From positions 1 to 35,711 of the forward strand of contig CAZPMO010000025.1 in the NCBI GenBank assembly GCA_964587515.1: 35,711 bases of DNA, in the 5' to 3' direction. Shown one piece after another: positions 1 through 8,962 of this stretch; position 1 is the stretch's first letter; every line of letters starts with the position of its first letter. Source of the stretch: CAZPMO01 sp964587515 (lineage in GTDB: Bacteria; Pseudomonadota; Alphaproteobacteria; MPNO01). A program made the translations under genes and the position numbers. The notes below the pieces were generated by a model. The model did not search any database. It saw nothing but the letters and a program-made list of their open reading frames with translations, and was not told the DNA's origin.

Positions 1-3
1 GGA

Positions 4-55
4 AAGCTAAGTATCTCCTCATCCTGAGGAGGGCCGAAGGCCCGTCTCGAAGGAT
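4..55. repeat. Left copy of terminal inverted repeat (dispersed extragenic repeat)
   Basis: These 52 bases match the reverse complement of 35660-35711 with two mismatches (positions 10 and 15). Inside the repeat, GGGCC-GAA-GGCCC forms a hairpin, and ATCCT and AGGAT lie further out. Similar GAGGA/TCTCGAAGGAT palindromes are familiar as short extragenic repeats in many alphaproteobacteria. I infer a dispersed repeat that ended the assembly, not the end of a transposon: no transposase is present. Confidence 0.85.
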
Positions 56-93
56 AGCACCCTGTAATCATCTCTCTTGCGATTGCCCTAGCA

Positions 94-900
94 TCAAGTC
101 CGCGGGCTCTTTCTCTGTGGCATTCTTAACTTGCGCCGTCCGTAGCTGGGGAAAAAACGCGCGCGCCAGACGTGCCAGGACTGCCAGAGCGGCGCGATCA
201 TCACCTCGTCGCGACCGCGCGCCACCGCATCGAGAATACGCCGCGCCACGTCGGCGGGGTCCATGCCCTCGGCCTGGATGCGGTTTTTGCGGCCATAGGC
301 GGCGCCATCGGCGGTGCGCGCGTTGATGGAGATATCGGTATCGGCCGATCCCAGGACGATGATGGTAAGCGCCACGCCGTCGGCCCAGCTTTCCGCCCGC
401 AGACTGTCGAAGACGCGTTCCAGCGCCGCCTTGGACGCGCTGTAGCCGGACCGCATGGGCGTCGAGTATTTCGCGGCGATCGAGGAGATCACCACCAGGC
501 GTCCACCGCCGCGTTCGGCCATCAGGGGCAGCGCCAGCTTGGCGAGCGCCAGCGGTCCGAAAAAATTGACTTCCATCAGTTCGCGATAGACCGCCATGTC
601 GGCCTTGGCGACGGGCGCGCGCATGGTGATGCCGGCATTGTTGATCAGGATATCAACGCCGCCGAAGCGTTCTTTAACCTGTCCGACGGCATCGGCAAGC
701 GTTTCGGGCCGGGCGAGGTCGAGCGGCAGTACCAGCCGCTCGCCGTCGCCGGTGAGCGTGTCCACGACCCGCGCGAGTTCGTCGGCGCGGCGCGCGGACA
801 GGACCAGATCGGCGCCCTCGCGGTCGAAGGCGCGCGCCAGCGCCTCGCCGATTCCCGACGACGCGCCGGTGATCCACACCAATTTTCCCGCGAACCGCAT
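94..900 (-). CDS. SDR family NAD(P)-dependent oxidoreductase
   Basis: A classical short-chain dehydrogenase/reductase of 268 residues, a normal length. The cofactor-binding TGASSGIG is at residues 11-18, NNAG at 87-90, the catalytic Ser near 139-140 and Tyr153-x3-Lys157. These features support an NAD(P)(H)-dependent alcohol/ketone oxidoreductase in the cytoplasm; the substrate cannot be told. The last 35 residues form a basic, Trp/Arg-rich tail that may contact membrane. I chose the ATG at 900 because a purine-rich GGCGGGGG stretch precedes it and the Rossmann fold starts right after it; a longer frame to 978 would add a low-complexity Arg/Gly stretch. The exporter gene starts divergently 91 bases away. 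Confidence 0.9.
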   Translation of the reverse strand: MRFAGKLVWITGASSGIGEALARAFDREGADLVLSARRADELARVVDTLTGDGERLVLPLDLARPETLADAVGQVKERFGGVDILINNAGITMRAPVAKADMAVYRELMEVNFFGPLALAKLALPLMAERGGGRLVVISSIAAKYSTPMRSGYSASKAALERVFDSLRAESWADGVALTIIVLGSADTDISINARTADGAAYGRKNRIQAEGMDPADVARRILDAVARGRDEVMIAPLWQSWHVWRARFFPSYGRRKLRMPQRKSPRT

Positions 901-956
901 GATCCCCCGCCTTCCCAGCCCTGCCTTCCCACGTCTTCCCCGGGGCGAAACGCTGC

Positions 957-962
957 TATAGT
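957..962 (+). promoter_or_regulatory. Possible -10 box for the EamA exporter gene
   Basis: TATAGT in the 91-base divergent gap, 29 bases before the ATG at 992. No convincing -35 box was found at the proper distance, so this is a weak call. Confidence 0.25.
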
Positions 963-991
963 GGCCGCTCCGGCCCACTTATATAGTCGAG

Positions 992-1906
992 ATGCGCCCC
1001 CTGATGAAGTTCCGGCCGAGCACGGCGATGGCGGCGTTGCCGGCGCCCATCCAGGGCGCTACGTGGATGGTGTTGTCGGGCTTTTTCTTCACCGGCGCGG
1101 CCGCCGCGGTCCGTCATCTCGCGGGTGAAATCCATTTCATCGAAATCTCGTTTTTCCGCACCGCGTTCGGCATCGTGATCATGCTGCCGTGGCTGTGGAG
1201 CGTGGGGCTGTCGGCGATGCGCACCCGGCGCACCGGCGCCTATATCCAGCGCAGCACGGTCAGCGTGCTGGCCAATATCTGCTGGTATGCGGCGCTGGCG
1301 CTGATGCCGATCGCCGACGCGACGTCGCTGTCCTTCACCACGCCGATTTTCGTTTCCATCGCCGCGGTGATCCTGCTGCGCGAGCCCATGCGCGCCATTC
1401 GCTGGGTCGGGCTGATCGTCGGGTTCGGCGGCACGTTGATCATTCTGCGGCCGGGTTTCGCCGAGGTGAATGTCGGCGCGCTGCTGGTGCTGGGTTCGGG
1501 ATTCCTGTTCGCATGCTCGGCGATCTTCGTGAAGATCCTGTCGCGCGAGGATCGGCCGGACACCGTCACGCTCTATCAGCTCCTCTATATGCTGCCGTTG
1601 AACTTCATCCCGGCGCTGTTCGTCTGGACCTGGCCGACGCCCGTGCAATGGGTGATGCTTGCGCTGGTCGGGATTCTGACCACGCTGGCGCAGCGCTGCT
1701 ATGTGCGCGCCTATGCCGTGGCCGACGCCTCGGCGGTGCAGCCGTTCGACTTCCTGCGCCTGCCGTTCGCGGTCGGACTCGGTTTCGTGCTGTTCGCCGA
1801 ATTGCCCGATCCGTGGGCGGTCGCCGGCGGGCTGGTGATCTTCGCCTCCACCGCCTTCGTGGCCCACGGCGAGGCGCGGTACAACCGGCGCGGCGCCGGA
1901 CCCTGA
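992..1906 (+). CDS. DMT superfamily transporter (EamA domains)
   Basis: An inner-membrane protein of 304 residues with about ten hydrophobic segments arranged as two EamA repeats, the usual build of drug/metabolite exporters. The first repeat begins near residue 20 (ATWMVLSGFFFTG), and the second near residue 160 after the conserved LIVGFGGTLIILRPG region. Family members export amino acids, metabolites or drugs, sometimes import; the substrate cannot be read from sequence. The ATG at 992 gives the longest form; ATG at 1004 is an alternative, and neither has a strong ribosome site. The gene is divergent from the SDR gene and convergent with the dienelactone hydrolase gene, with a strong hairpin terminator between. 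Confidence 0.9.
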   Translation: MRPLMKFRPSTAMAALPAPIQGATWMVLSGFFFTGAAAAVRHLAGEIHFIEISFFRTAFGIVIMLPWLWSVGLSAMRTRRTGAYIQRSTVSVLANICWYAALALMPIADATSLSFTTPIFVSIAAVILLREPMRAIRWVGLIVGFGGTLIILRPGFAEVNVGALLVLGSGFLFACSAIFVKILSREDRPDTVTLYQLLYMLPLNFIPALFVWTWPTPVQWVMLALVGILTTLAQRCYVRAYAVADASAVQPFDFLRLPFAVGLGFVLFAELPDPWAVAGGLVIFASTAFVAHGEARYNRRGAGP

Positions 1907-1910
1907 CGAA

Positions 1911-1938
1911 AAAGCCCCTCCCGAGCGGGAGGGGCTTT
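1911..1938. terminator. Bidirectional Rho-independent terminator
   Basis: GCCCCTCCC and GGGAGGGGC (1914-1922 and 1927-1935) form a perfect 9-bp stem with a 4-base loop, flanked by AAA on the left and TTT on the right. It can therefore work on both strands. It lies between the ends of two convergent genes. Confidence 0.85.
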
Positions 1939-1959
1939 CATCGAAATAGGCGGGACCGG

Positions 1960-2634
1960 TCAGCCGAGATTTTCGGCGAAGAAGTCCAACGCCCTGCCAT
2001 GGCAACGTTCGCGCGCGCCGGCGTTGAGCACGTCGCGTTCCTCGCAGCAGAAGCCGTGCGCCGAATCGTCATAGACGAAGCTTGGAATATCCGGATGCGC
2101 GTCACGGATCTTCTGCACGTCACCCATGGGAATGGCGTGATCCTTGTCGCCGAAATGCATCTGGATCGGCATTTTCGGCGTGTCGTTTGCCGCGCGTCCC
2201 GCCACGCCGCCGCCATAGCACGATACCGAGCAGTCGAGGCTGTCGAGGTTGCAGCCGGAAATCCACGCCACGTAGCCGCCGAAGCAATAGCCGATCAGCC
2301 CGACCTTGCCGGCGCCGGCCACGTCCCGGGCGGCCGCGTCCACATCGGCGAGGATGCCTTCATCATTGAGCTTGCCGCGCGCTTCACGCGCCGCCGCGAA
2401 ATCCGTTTCGTTGTAGCCGAGCTCGATGCCCGGCTCGATGCGGTCGAACAGCGCCGGGGCGATCGTGAGATAACCCTTGCCCGCGAACTCGTCGACCAGA
2501 GTTCGGACATGGCTGTTGACGCCGAAAATTTCCTGGATGATGACGAGGCCGCCTTTCGCCGCGCCCGATGGTTCGCCCTTATACGCGCCCAGCGAATGGC
2601 CGTCGCTGGCGGTCAATTGTACGTTCTGTCCCAT
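1960..2634 (-). CDS. Dienelactone hydrolase family protein
   Basis: An alpha/beta hydrolase of 224 residues. Cys117 lies in the elbow GYCFGG, Asp165 in FGDKD and His193 in DDSAHGF, matching the Cys-Asp-His triad of dienelactone hydrolases; Glu35 (IIQEIFG) fits the Glu that masks the Cys in that family. The type enzyme opens dienelactones to maleylacetate in chloroaromatic breakdown, but many genomic paralogues have unknown substrates. Start: ATG at 2634 has GGGGAGGA seven bases upstream; the open frame runs on to 3132 but that part overlaps ychF and is not coding. The gene follows ychF on the same strand after 74 bases. Confidence 0.92.
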   Translation of the reverse strand: MGQNVQLTASDGHSLGAYKGEPSGAAKGGLVIIQEIFGVNSHVRTLVDEFAGKGYLTIAPALFDRIEPGIELGYNETDFAAAREARGKLNDEGILADVDAAARDVAGAGKVGLIGYCFGGYVAWISGCNLDSLDCSVSCYGGGVAGRAANDTPKMPIQMHFGDKDHAIPMGDVQKIRDAHPDIPSFVYDDSAHGFCCEERDVLNAGARERCHGRALDFFAENLG

Positions 2635-2708
2635 AATGGAATCCTCCCCTGATATGAAATCCCTGACGGAAGCCTTGAGCTTTCCGCCGTCCCGCGCCGA
2701 TAGTATCG

Positions 2709-3806
2709 TTAAACGTTGAAGCGAAAAAGGATTACGTCGCCGTCCTGGACGATGTAGTCGCGGCCTTCCTTGCGCAGCTTCGCGTTTTCCTTGGCGCCCT
2801 GTTCGCCGCCGCACGTGATGTAATGGTCGTAGGTGATGGTCTCGGCGCAGATGAAGCCGCGCGCGAAGTCGGTATGGATCTTGCCGGCGGCGTCCTGGGC
2901 GCGGGTATTCGCCGGGATCGTCCAGGCGCGGGTCTCGGTCGGGCCGGCCGTGAAATAGGTGATCAGGTCCAACAGGCCGTAGCCCGCGTGGATGACGCGC
3001 GCCAGGCCGGTTTCTTCCAGACCGAGCGACGCCAGGAAATCCGCCTTCTCGTCCTCGTCGGCGAGCACCGCGATCTCGGCCTCGATCGCGGCCGAGATCA
3101 CCACCGAGACCGAGCCCCGCGTCGCCGCCCATTCCGCGACCTTGTCCGAATAGGCGTTGCCCGAGGCCGCCGACTCCTCGTCCACGTTGCAGACATACAT
3201 CATCGGTTTCGCGGTCAGCAGCTGCATCTGGCGGAACAGCCCGGCCTCGTCCTCGCTGACTTCCAGTTCGTGCGCCGGTCGCCCGTCCTGCAGCAGCGGG
3301 ATGCAGCGTTCGACCATATCCTTCATGGCGGTGGCTTCGGCGTCGCCGCCGCGCGCCTTCTTCACCAGCGGCGGCAGCCGCCGCTCCAGACTGTCGAGAT
3401 CGGCGAGCAGCAGCTCGGTCTCGACGGTTTCCGCGTCGGCCACCGGATCCAGCGGCTCCTCGCGGGGTATTCCGCCATCCTCGAAGCAGCGCAACACATG
3501 GGCGATGGCGTCAACCTCGCGGATATTGGCCAGGAACTGGTTGCCCAGGCCTTCGCCCTGGCTGGCGCCCTTCACCAGCCCGGCGATGTCGACGAAATCA
3601 AGCTGGGCCGCGGTGATCTTGGCCGATTTTGCGAGGACCGATATTTCATCGAGCCGTTGGTCGGGGACCGCGACGCGCCCGATATTGGGCTCGACCGTGG
3701 AAAACGGATAGTTCGCCGCCTCGGCCGCCGCGGTCGCCGTCAGGGCGTTGAACAGCGAGGACTTGCCCACATTGGGCAGCCCGACGATGCCGCACTGAAA
3801 CCCCAT
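2709..3806 (-). CDS. ychF: Redox-regulated ATPase YchF (Obg-like)
   Basis: A full-length member (365 residues) of the conserved Obg-family ATPase YchF, which binds ribosomes and prefers ATP over GTP. The P-loop GLPNVGKSS covers residues 9-17, Walker B DIAGLVKGAS follows, and the base-recognition motif reads NVDE rather than NKxD, as expected for YchF. The C-terminal TGS domain ends in the typical GDVILFRFNV. Its ATG shares one base with the TGA of pth (TGATG), which suggests translational coupling. A pth–ychF order is common in Alphaproteobacteria. Confidence 0.98.
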   Translation of the reverse strand: MGFQCGIVGLPNVGKSSLFNALTATAAAEAANYPFSTVEPNIGRVAVPDQRLDEISVLAKSAKITAAQLDFVDIAGLVKGASQGEGLGNQFLANIREVDAIAHVLRCFEDGGIPREEPLDPVADAETVETELLLADLDSLERRLPPLVKKARGGDAEATAMKDMVERCIPLLQDGRPAHELEVSEDEAGLFRQMQLLTAKPMMYVCNVDEESAASGNAYSDKVAEWAATRGSVSVVISAAIEAEIAVLADEDEKADFLASLGLEETGLARVIHAGYGLLDLITYFTAGPTETRAWTIPANTRAQDAAGKIHTDFARGFICAETITYDHYITCGGEQGAKENAKLRKEGRDYIVQDGDVILFRFNV

Positions 3807-4444
3807 CAGTCGTTCTCCGCCTTCGCCTCGGCGCCTGAGTCCGCCTTGCCCTTGCCGGCTGGCTTCGGGGGTTTGGGCGGCGGGTGGATCAGCGCGACCC
3901 GGGTCATGAAGTCGGCTTCCTCGCCCTCGATCAGCAACGGCAACGCCTCGGCGACCGCATCGACGACTTTTCCGACCTTGTCCATCTCGGTTTTCCTGAA
4001 ATCGGACAGCACATAGCCGTGCACCCGGTTCTTGTCGCCCGGGTGGCCGATGCCCAGGCGAATGCGCCGGTAATCCTTGCCGATATTGGAATCCAGGCTG
4101 CGGATGCCGTTATGGCCGCCCGCGCCGCCGCCGCGCTTGACCCGCACCTTGCCGAGCACGAGGTCGAGCTCGTCATGCATCACGATCACGTCGCGCGCCT
4201 TGATCTTGAAGAAACGCTGGGCCGAGCCCACCGCGCGGCCGGAATCGTTCATATAGGTCTTGGGCCTGAGCAACAGAATCTTTTCGCCGGCGATGGTCCC
4301 GGTCGCGACATAGCTCTGGAAGCGCGCGCGCTCGGCCGAAAAGCCATGACGACGGGCAACCTCCTCGGCCGCCATATAGCCGAAATTGTGGCGGTGCCTG
4401 GCATATTTCGGGCCGGGATTGCCGAGCCCGACGAGGATGATCAC
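3806..4444 (-). CDS. pth: Peptidyl-tRNA hydrolase
   Basis: Recycles peptidyl-tRNAs that drop off ribosomes. Catalytic and binding residues of the Pth1 family are visible: Asn9 in GLGNPG, His19 in RHNFG, Asn66 in YMNDSG, Asp91 in MHDELD and Asn112 in GGHNG. The length of 212 residues includes a charged Lys/Pro/Ala tail after about residue 185 that many homologues lack. The start is GTG at 4444, sharing one base with the TAG stop of the bL25 gene (TAGTG); the stop overlaps the ychF ATG. The three genes are thus tightly coupled. Confidence 0.98.
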   Translation of the reverse strand: MIILVGLGNPGPKYARHRHNFGYMAAEEVARRHGFSAERARFQSYVATGTIAGEKILLLRPKTYMNDSGRAVGSAQRFFKIKARDVIVMHDELDLVLGKVRVKRGGGAGGHNGIRSLDSNIGKDYRRIRLGIGHPGDKNRVHGYVLSDFRKTEMDKVGKVVDAVAEALPLLIEGEEADFMTRVALIHPPPKPPKPAGKGKADSGAEAKAEND

Positions 4445-5166
4445 TAGTCGCTCGACTCGGAACCCGACGAGTCGCCTTCGCCGCCTTCGGCCGGCTTTTC
4501 GCCTTCCGCACCCTCGGCGCCTTCTTCGCCCTCGACGCCCTCGACGCCCTCTTCACCTTCTTCGCCTTCGGCCGCTTCCGCCGCCGCCTCTTCGGCCACC
4601 ACTGTCGGCGCCGCCACCGTGGCGACCGTGAAATCGCGGTCGGTGATGGTGAAGCTCACGTCCTCGGGAAGCGTGATCATGCTGGCATGGAGCGCATCGC
4701 CGATTTCATATCCGGTAAGGTCGAGGGTGAAGATTTGCGGGATCCTGTCGGCCACGCACTGCACCTCGATTTCATGGCGCACGATGTTCAGCACGCCGCC
4801 ACGTTTGAGGCCGGGTGATTCTTCCTCGTTGATGAACGAGACGGGCACCAGCACCGTGATCTTGCGATCCGCCGAAAAGCGCAGAAAATCCACATGCATG
4901 GCGCTGTCGGTGACCGGATGGAACTGCACTTCGCGCGGCAGCACCCGGTGATTCTGGCCGTCGACGGCCACGTCGATCAGGCGGATGAAGAATCCCTGCC
5001 GGTGGATCTCCTGTTCCAGCGCTTTCTTCTCGACGTTGACCATGATCGGCGATTCGTTGTTGCCGTAGATCACTCCCGGCACCAGCCCCTCGCGACGGGC
5101 GGCTCTGGCGGGCCCCTTCCCTGCCATGTCACGCGCCTTCGCGGTTAGGGAATTGACGTCAGCCAT
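4444..5166 (-). CDS. rplY: 50S ribosomal protein bL25 (Ctc form)
   Basis: Ribosomal protein that binds 5S rRNA. The N-terminal L25 domain (about residues 4-95, with the conserved GLVPGVIYG) is followed by the TL5/CTC beta domain to about 185. The last 50 residues form a Glu/Gly/Ala-rich acidic tail with repeated EGEEG/EGVEG units, longer than in most relatives. Start: ATG at 5166 with CGGAGAAA upstream; the frame is open to 5220 but MADVNSLTAKARD is the usual N-terminus. It follows prs after 120 bases on the same strand. Confidence 0.97.
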   Translation of the reverse strand: MADVNSLTAKARDMAGKGPARAARREGLVPGVIYGNNESPIMVNVEKKALEQEIHRQGFFIRLIDVAVDGQNHRVLPREVQFHPVTDSAMHVDFLRFSADRKITVLVPVSFINEEESPGLKRGGVLNIVRHEIEVQCVADRIPQIFTLDLTGYEIGDALHASMITLPEDVSFTITDRDFTVATVAAPTVVAEEAAAEAAEGEEGEEGVEGVEGEEGAEGAEGEKPAEGGEGDSSGSESSD

Positions 5167-5286
5167 TCCATTTCTCCGTAAATGCGATCTGTTCAGGATC
5201 GGTAAAACGCCGGCCTCCAAGGGTGCCGGCGCGCCGATTTTCCCGCCCTTCCGGCGGGGCGTAAGGGTTTAAACGCTCAAGGGCGA

Positions 5287-6219
5287 TTAGTCAAACAGAC
5301 TGGAGACGGATTGCTCGTCGCTGATCCGCTTCATCGCCTCCGCGATCAGCGGCGCGATGGTGATCTGCTCCACCGTATTTGACGCCCGCACCGCCTCCGT
5401 CGACTGGATGCTGTCGGTGGTCACCACCCGATCGAGCGGCGAGTCGGAAACCCGAGCGACCGCCTCTCCCGACAGCACGCCGTGAGTCGCGTAAGCGCTC
5501 ACCGAGGCGGCGCCCTGCTTTATCAGCGCCTCGGCGGCGTTGCACAGCGTGCCGCCCGAATCGATGATGTCGTCGACCAGGATACAATCGCGCCCTTCGA
5601 TGTCGCCGATGACGTTCATCACCTCCGACACGCCGGCGTGCTCGCGGCGCTTGTCGATGATGGCGAGATCGGTATCGAGCCTTTTGGCGAAGGCGCGCGC
5701 GCGGAACACGCCGCCGATATCCGGCGAGACCATCATCAGCTTGCCGCCGTCGTAATGTTCTCGGATATCGCGCACGAAGACCGGTTCGGCGAACAGATTA
5801 TCGACCGGGATATCGAAGAAACCCTGGATCTGTCCGGCGTGCAAATCCAGCGTGAGAACGCGGTCGGCGCCGGCCTTGGTCACCAGGTTGGCCACCAGCT
5901 TGGCCGAAATCGGCGTGCGCGGTCCGGATTTCCGGTCCTGTCTTGCATAGCCGAAATAGGGGATGACCGCCGTGGCGCGTCGCGCCGAGCCACGCTTCAG
6001 CGCATCCAGCGCGACCAGAAGCTCCATCAGATTGTCGTTGGCGGGAAACGAGGTCGACTGAATGACGAATACGTCTTCGCCGCGCACGTTTTCCTGAATT
6101 TCGACAAAGCATTCCATGTCGGAAAAGCGGCGGATGGTGGCCGATGTCAGCGGAATTTTGAGGTGGGCCGCGATGGCCTCGCTGAGCGGGAGGTTCGAGT
6201 TGCCTGCGACGATTTTCAT
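5287..6219 (-). CDS. prs: Ribose-phosphate pyrophosphokinase
   Basis: Makes PRPP from ribose 5-phosphate and ATP for purine, pyrimidine, histidine, tryptophan and NAD synthesis. 310 residues, normal for class I enzymes. Visible motifs are the ATP-binding FGYARQDRK (89-97), the catalytic flexible-loop residues around Lys190 and Arg192, DLHAGQIQGFFD (125-136) and the PRPP loop DDIIDSGGT (216-224). First gene of the block prs–rplY–pth–ychF. The start ATG at 6219 gives the standard MKIVAGNSN N-terminus. Confidence 0.98.
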   Translation of the reverse strand: MKIVAGNSNLPLSEAIAAHLKIPLTSATIRRFSDMECFVEIQENVRGEDVFVIQSTSFPANDNLMELLVALDALKRGSARRATAVIPYFGYARQDRKSGPRTPISAKLVANLVTKAGADRVLTLDLHAGQIQGFFDIPVDNLFAEPVFVRDIREHYDGGKLMMVSPDIGGVFRARAFAKRLDTDLAIIDKRREHAGVSEVMNVIGDIEGRDCILVDDIIDSGGTLCNAAEALIKQGAASVSAYATHGVLSGEAVARVSDSPLDRVVTTDSIQSTEAVRASNTVEQITIAPLIAEAMKRISDEQSVSSLFD

Positions 6220-6523
6220 GCTGGGTCCGCGTCTTGAAAGCCGGCCTTAGGTGAGCCGCGCGGAAATCTACCAGCGCCCCCGAGCCGTGTAAACGAGACT
6301 CAACGCCACGATCGCCGCCCCGCCCAATAATAGCCCCGCTCTCGCCACGCAACGGCCCACGGGTTGCCTCATTTCCGGCTAAATGAAAGCCGAAACTTTC
6401 CTTACGGCCGGGATGGGGCGCGAGGAAAAAATATTCAAAATAGAAAAAATATAGTAATTTTCTATTTTTAAGAACCGTATGGAGCGTCCTCGGGAATGTC
6501 GGTTCAAACAAGGATGGTTGATA
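6220..6523. promoter_or_regulatory. Divergent intergenic region between prs and the alpha-2-macroglobulin locus
   Basis: 304 bases without a gene. The half next to prs is GC-rich; the half from about 6420 onward is strikingly AT-rich compared with the surroundings. It holds a perfect 11-bp inverted repeat (6437-6468) and a good ribosome site, AAGGA, nine bases before the ATG at 6524. Promoters for both directions are expected here, but I could not fix -35/-10 pairs with confidence. Confidence 0.5.
6437..6468. repeat. AT-rich perfect inverted repeat (possible operator)
   Basis: AAAATAGAAAA (6437-6447) and TTTTCTATTTT (6458-6468) are exact reverse complements separated by ten AT-rich bases. 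It lies about 56 bases before the ATG of the alpha-2-macroglobulin gene. It could be a regulator binding site or a hairpin in the leader RNA; it lacks the GC-rich stem of a terminator. Confidence 0.6.
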
Positions 6524-6565
6524 ATGAAAATTGGTATTTAAAAGAATTTTCCATCCGAAATTAGT

Positions 6566-8962
6566 TTGCTTATTGTCGCGGCGTGGTTCTTCGCATCGGC
6601 CGGTATCGTCAGTGGCCAGGAAGCGGATCGGGAGACAGCGTCGCCGCAAAGCGCGGCGCGGCTGGATACGCTTGGCTGGGTTCTATATGAGAAAGGCGAT
6701 CACGGCGACGCGGTAAAATTACTGAAGCGCGCGGTTTCCCTGAGCCCCAAGAACCGCGGGTTCTGGAGCCATCTGGGCATTGCTCTTTTCAGCGCGGGAG
6801 AATTCAGAAACTCCGCGAAAGCGATAGAGTACGCCAGAACTCTTCCCGCCCCGGTAAACCAACGCGATATTCTCAAGGATTACCGCCTGCAGAAATCTAT
6901 CGAGGCGACGGCGTCGAAAGCCGCCGGCGCGGGTTCGGCGTGCCTTAGCTTTGATCCGCCCCTGAAACGCGGCAAACGGGTCCGCTACGACGATTATGTA
7001 CAGGTGACGCCGGCCTTGCGTGATCTCGTGATCGGAACCCGCGGCGGCAAGCTCTGCATCGACGGGCTTTCCTTCGGCAAAGAATACAAAATCTCCGTCC
7101 TCCCCGGATTGCCCGGCGGCGATGGGCTCAAGACGCTCATAAAAGACGACCTCTCGATTTTCATTCCGAACCGCAATCGGGCGATTTCCTTCCGCGAGCG
7201 CGGATATATCCTCCCGCGATATGGCGCGCAGATCGTTCCGCTGGAAACGGTCAACGCCCGAAAAGCGAAGATCAGGGTCCTCCATATCGCGGAGCGAAAT
7301 CTGGTCGCCAAGCTGCGGCGCGGGTTCCTGGGTTCCTTGAGCTATTGGGATATGACTCGGATTATCGGACAGGACGGTTCCGTGATTTTCGAGGGGACGG
7401 TCGAATTTCCGGAAAAGCCGAACCGGTCCGTGGTTTCCGGCCTTGATGTCGAGGAACTGATCGGCAAAAAACTCGAAACCGGGATATATGTGATCGTCGC
7501 CGGAAGCGCCGTCCAAAACACGTCGCGGTGGTGGCCGGAAACAACGCAGTGGCTGGTCGTCAGCGACGTCGGGACAAGCCTTTTTCGCGGCCCGGATGGG
7601 CTTCATGTGATGACCCGGTCGTTGAATAAAGCCGGCCCGCTGCCGGGCGTCACATTGTCGTTGGTGGCGCGGAACAATCGGGAATTGGCGCAGGCGGTCA
7701 GCGATGTACGGGGTTACGCCCATTTCCCGACGCCCCTGCTGAACGGGACCAGGGGAGATGAACCGGTTCTCGTGCGCGTGGAAAGCGCCGACGGCGGCTT
7801 CAGTTTCGTCAGCTTGAAACAATCGGCCTTCGATCTTCGAGATCGGGGCGTCGCCGGACGCGATGTGCCCGGTCCGGTCGATGCGTATCTTTTCACGGAG
7901 AGAGGAATATACCGCCCCGGCGAAGTGGTTCACCTGACGGCCCTGGTCCGCGACGATAAGGGCGGCGCGCTCAAGGGCGGCGTGCCCATGACCGTCCGGC
8001 TCGTTCGCCCGGATGGCGTGGAGGTCGACCGTCGGGTTCTCCGGGATGCCGGCGTCTCGTCTTATGTCGAGGATTTCCCCATCGATCCCGGCGCCCATTT
8101 GGGTGAATGGAACGCGCGCCTCTATCTCGATCCTGATGCGAAAGCGATCGGAAATGTCAGCTTTCAGGTCGCCGACTTCGTTCCGCCAAAGATCGACGTA
8201 AAGGCGGAAGGGATTCTAACCCCGGTAAATAGCGGGGCCAGGATATCGTTGAACGTGTCGGCGGATTATTTCTTCGGCGCACCGGCGGACGGGCTGCGCG
8301 TCAAGGCGAGGGCCCGGCTGCGCGCTCGACGGAATCCGTATGAACAATGGCGAAATTTCTTTTTCGGGCTCGAAGAAGAAAAGTTTGCTCCGGTCGCGGT
8401 CGCCTTCGATGAAGGAAATCTGGACAAGAAAGGAAAGACAAATCTCACGGCGTCTCTGAAGGAGTTTCCCGACGCAACCGCGCCCCTTGAAATCGAGATC
8501 CAGGCGCGCGTCTTCGAACTCGGTGGCCGGGCCCGCGCGGCGAAGGTCGTCATGCCGCTCGGCAATCTGGAAAAGGCGGTTGGAATTCATCCTCTTTTCG
8601 AGAACGGCCGCGCGGCGGACAACGCGCGCGCCCGGTTCGAGGTAGTCGCCGTGGACAGGAAGGGAAATTCAGTCGCCGCCCGACGTCTCGAATATATTTT
8701 CTACCGGGAACACAGGGACTACACTTGGTTCCGCCGATCGGGCGCCTGGGATTACGAAGTGTTCGTACGGAACGAACAGCTGCGTGAGGGCGCTCTGTCG
8801 GTTGCCGCGAATTCCGTGGAACCGCTCGGCTTCGACGTAAAGTGGGTGGCTTATCGTCTCGAGGTAACGGAGCCCGAGACCGGTGCGGCAAGCAGCTACA
8901 GGTTTTATGCGGGTTGGGCGGCGCGGCTTCCGGGCCGGATCGTCCAGACCGTCTTCAGGTGA
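6566..8962 (+). pseudogene. Alpha-2-macroglobulin, N-terminal fragment
   Basis: The reading frame from a possible TTG start at 6566; a better ATG at 6524 is cut off by TAA at 6539. It begins with the hydrophobic part of a signal peptide (LLIVAAWFFASAGIVSG) without a lipobox Cys, unlike the lipoprotein form known from E. coli. Residues of about 25-95 look like one to two TPR repeats (WVLYEKGDHGDAVKLLKRAV). Then come the MG1-like section with the family signature LCIDGL and LPGLPGG, and an MG2 domain with YLFTERGIYRPGEVV. The genuine frame ends near 8925; the last dozen residues before TGA 8960-8962 are out of frame. Confidence 0.8.

Noticed and set aside
956..2005. Minus-strand frame opposite the EamA exporter
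   Set aside because: Gln/Arg/His-rich composition typical of an antisense shadow; the exporter frame has clear membrane segments.
5240..5262. CCCGCC-CTTCC-GGCGGG hairpin between prs and rplY as a terminator
   Set aside because: The T-run is on the wrong side for the minus-strand operon, and prs–rplY–pth–ychF is expected to be transcribed through it, at least in part.
6719..8098. A 459-codon minus-strand frame opposite the macroglobulin
   Set aside because: Antisense to recognisable MG-domain sequence; no ribosome site or domain.
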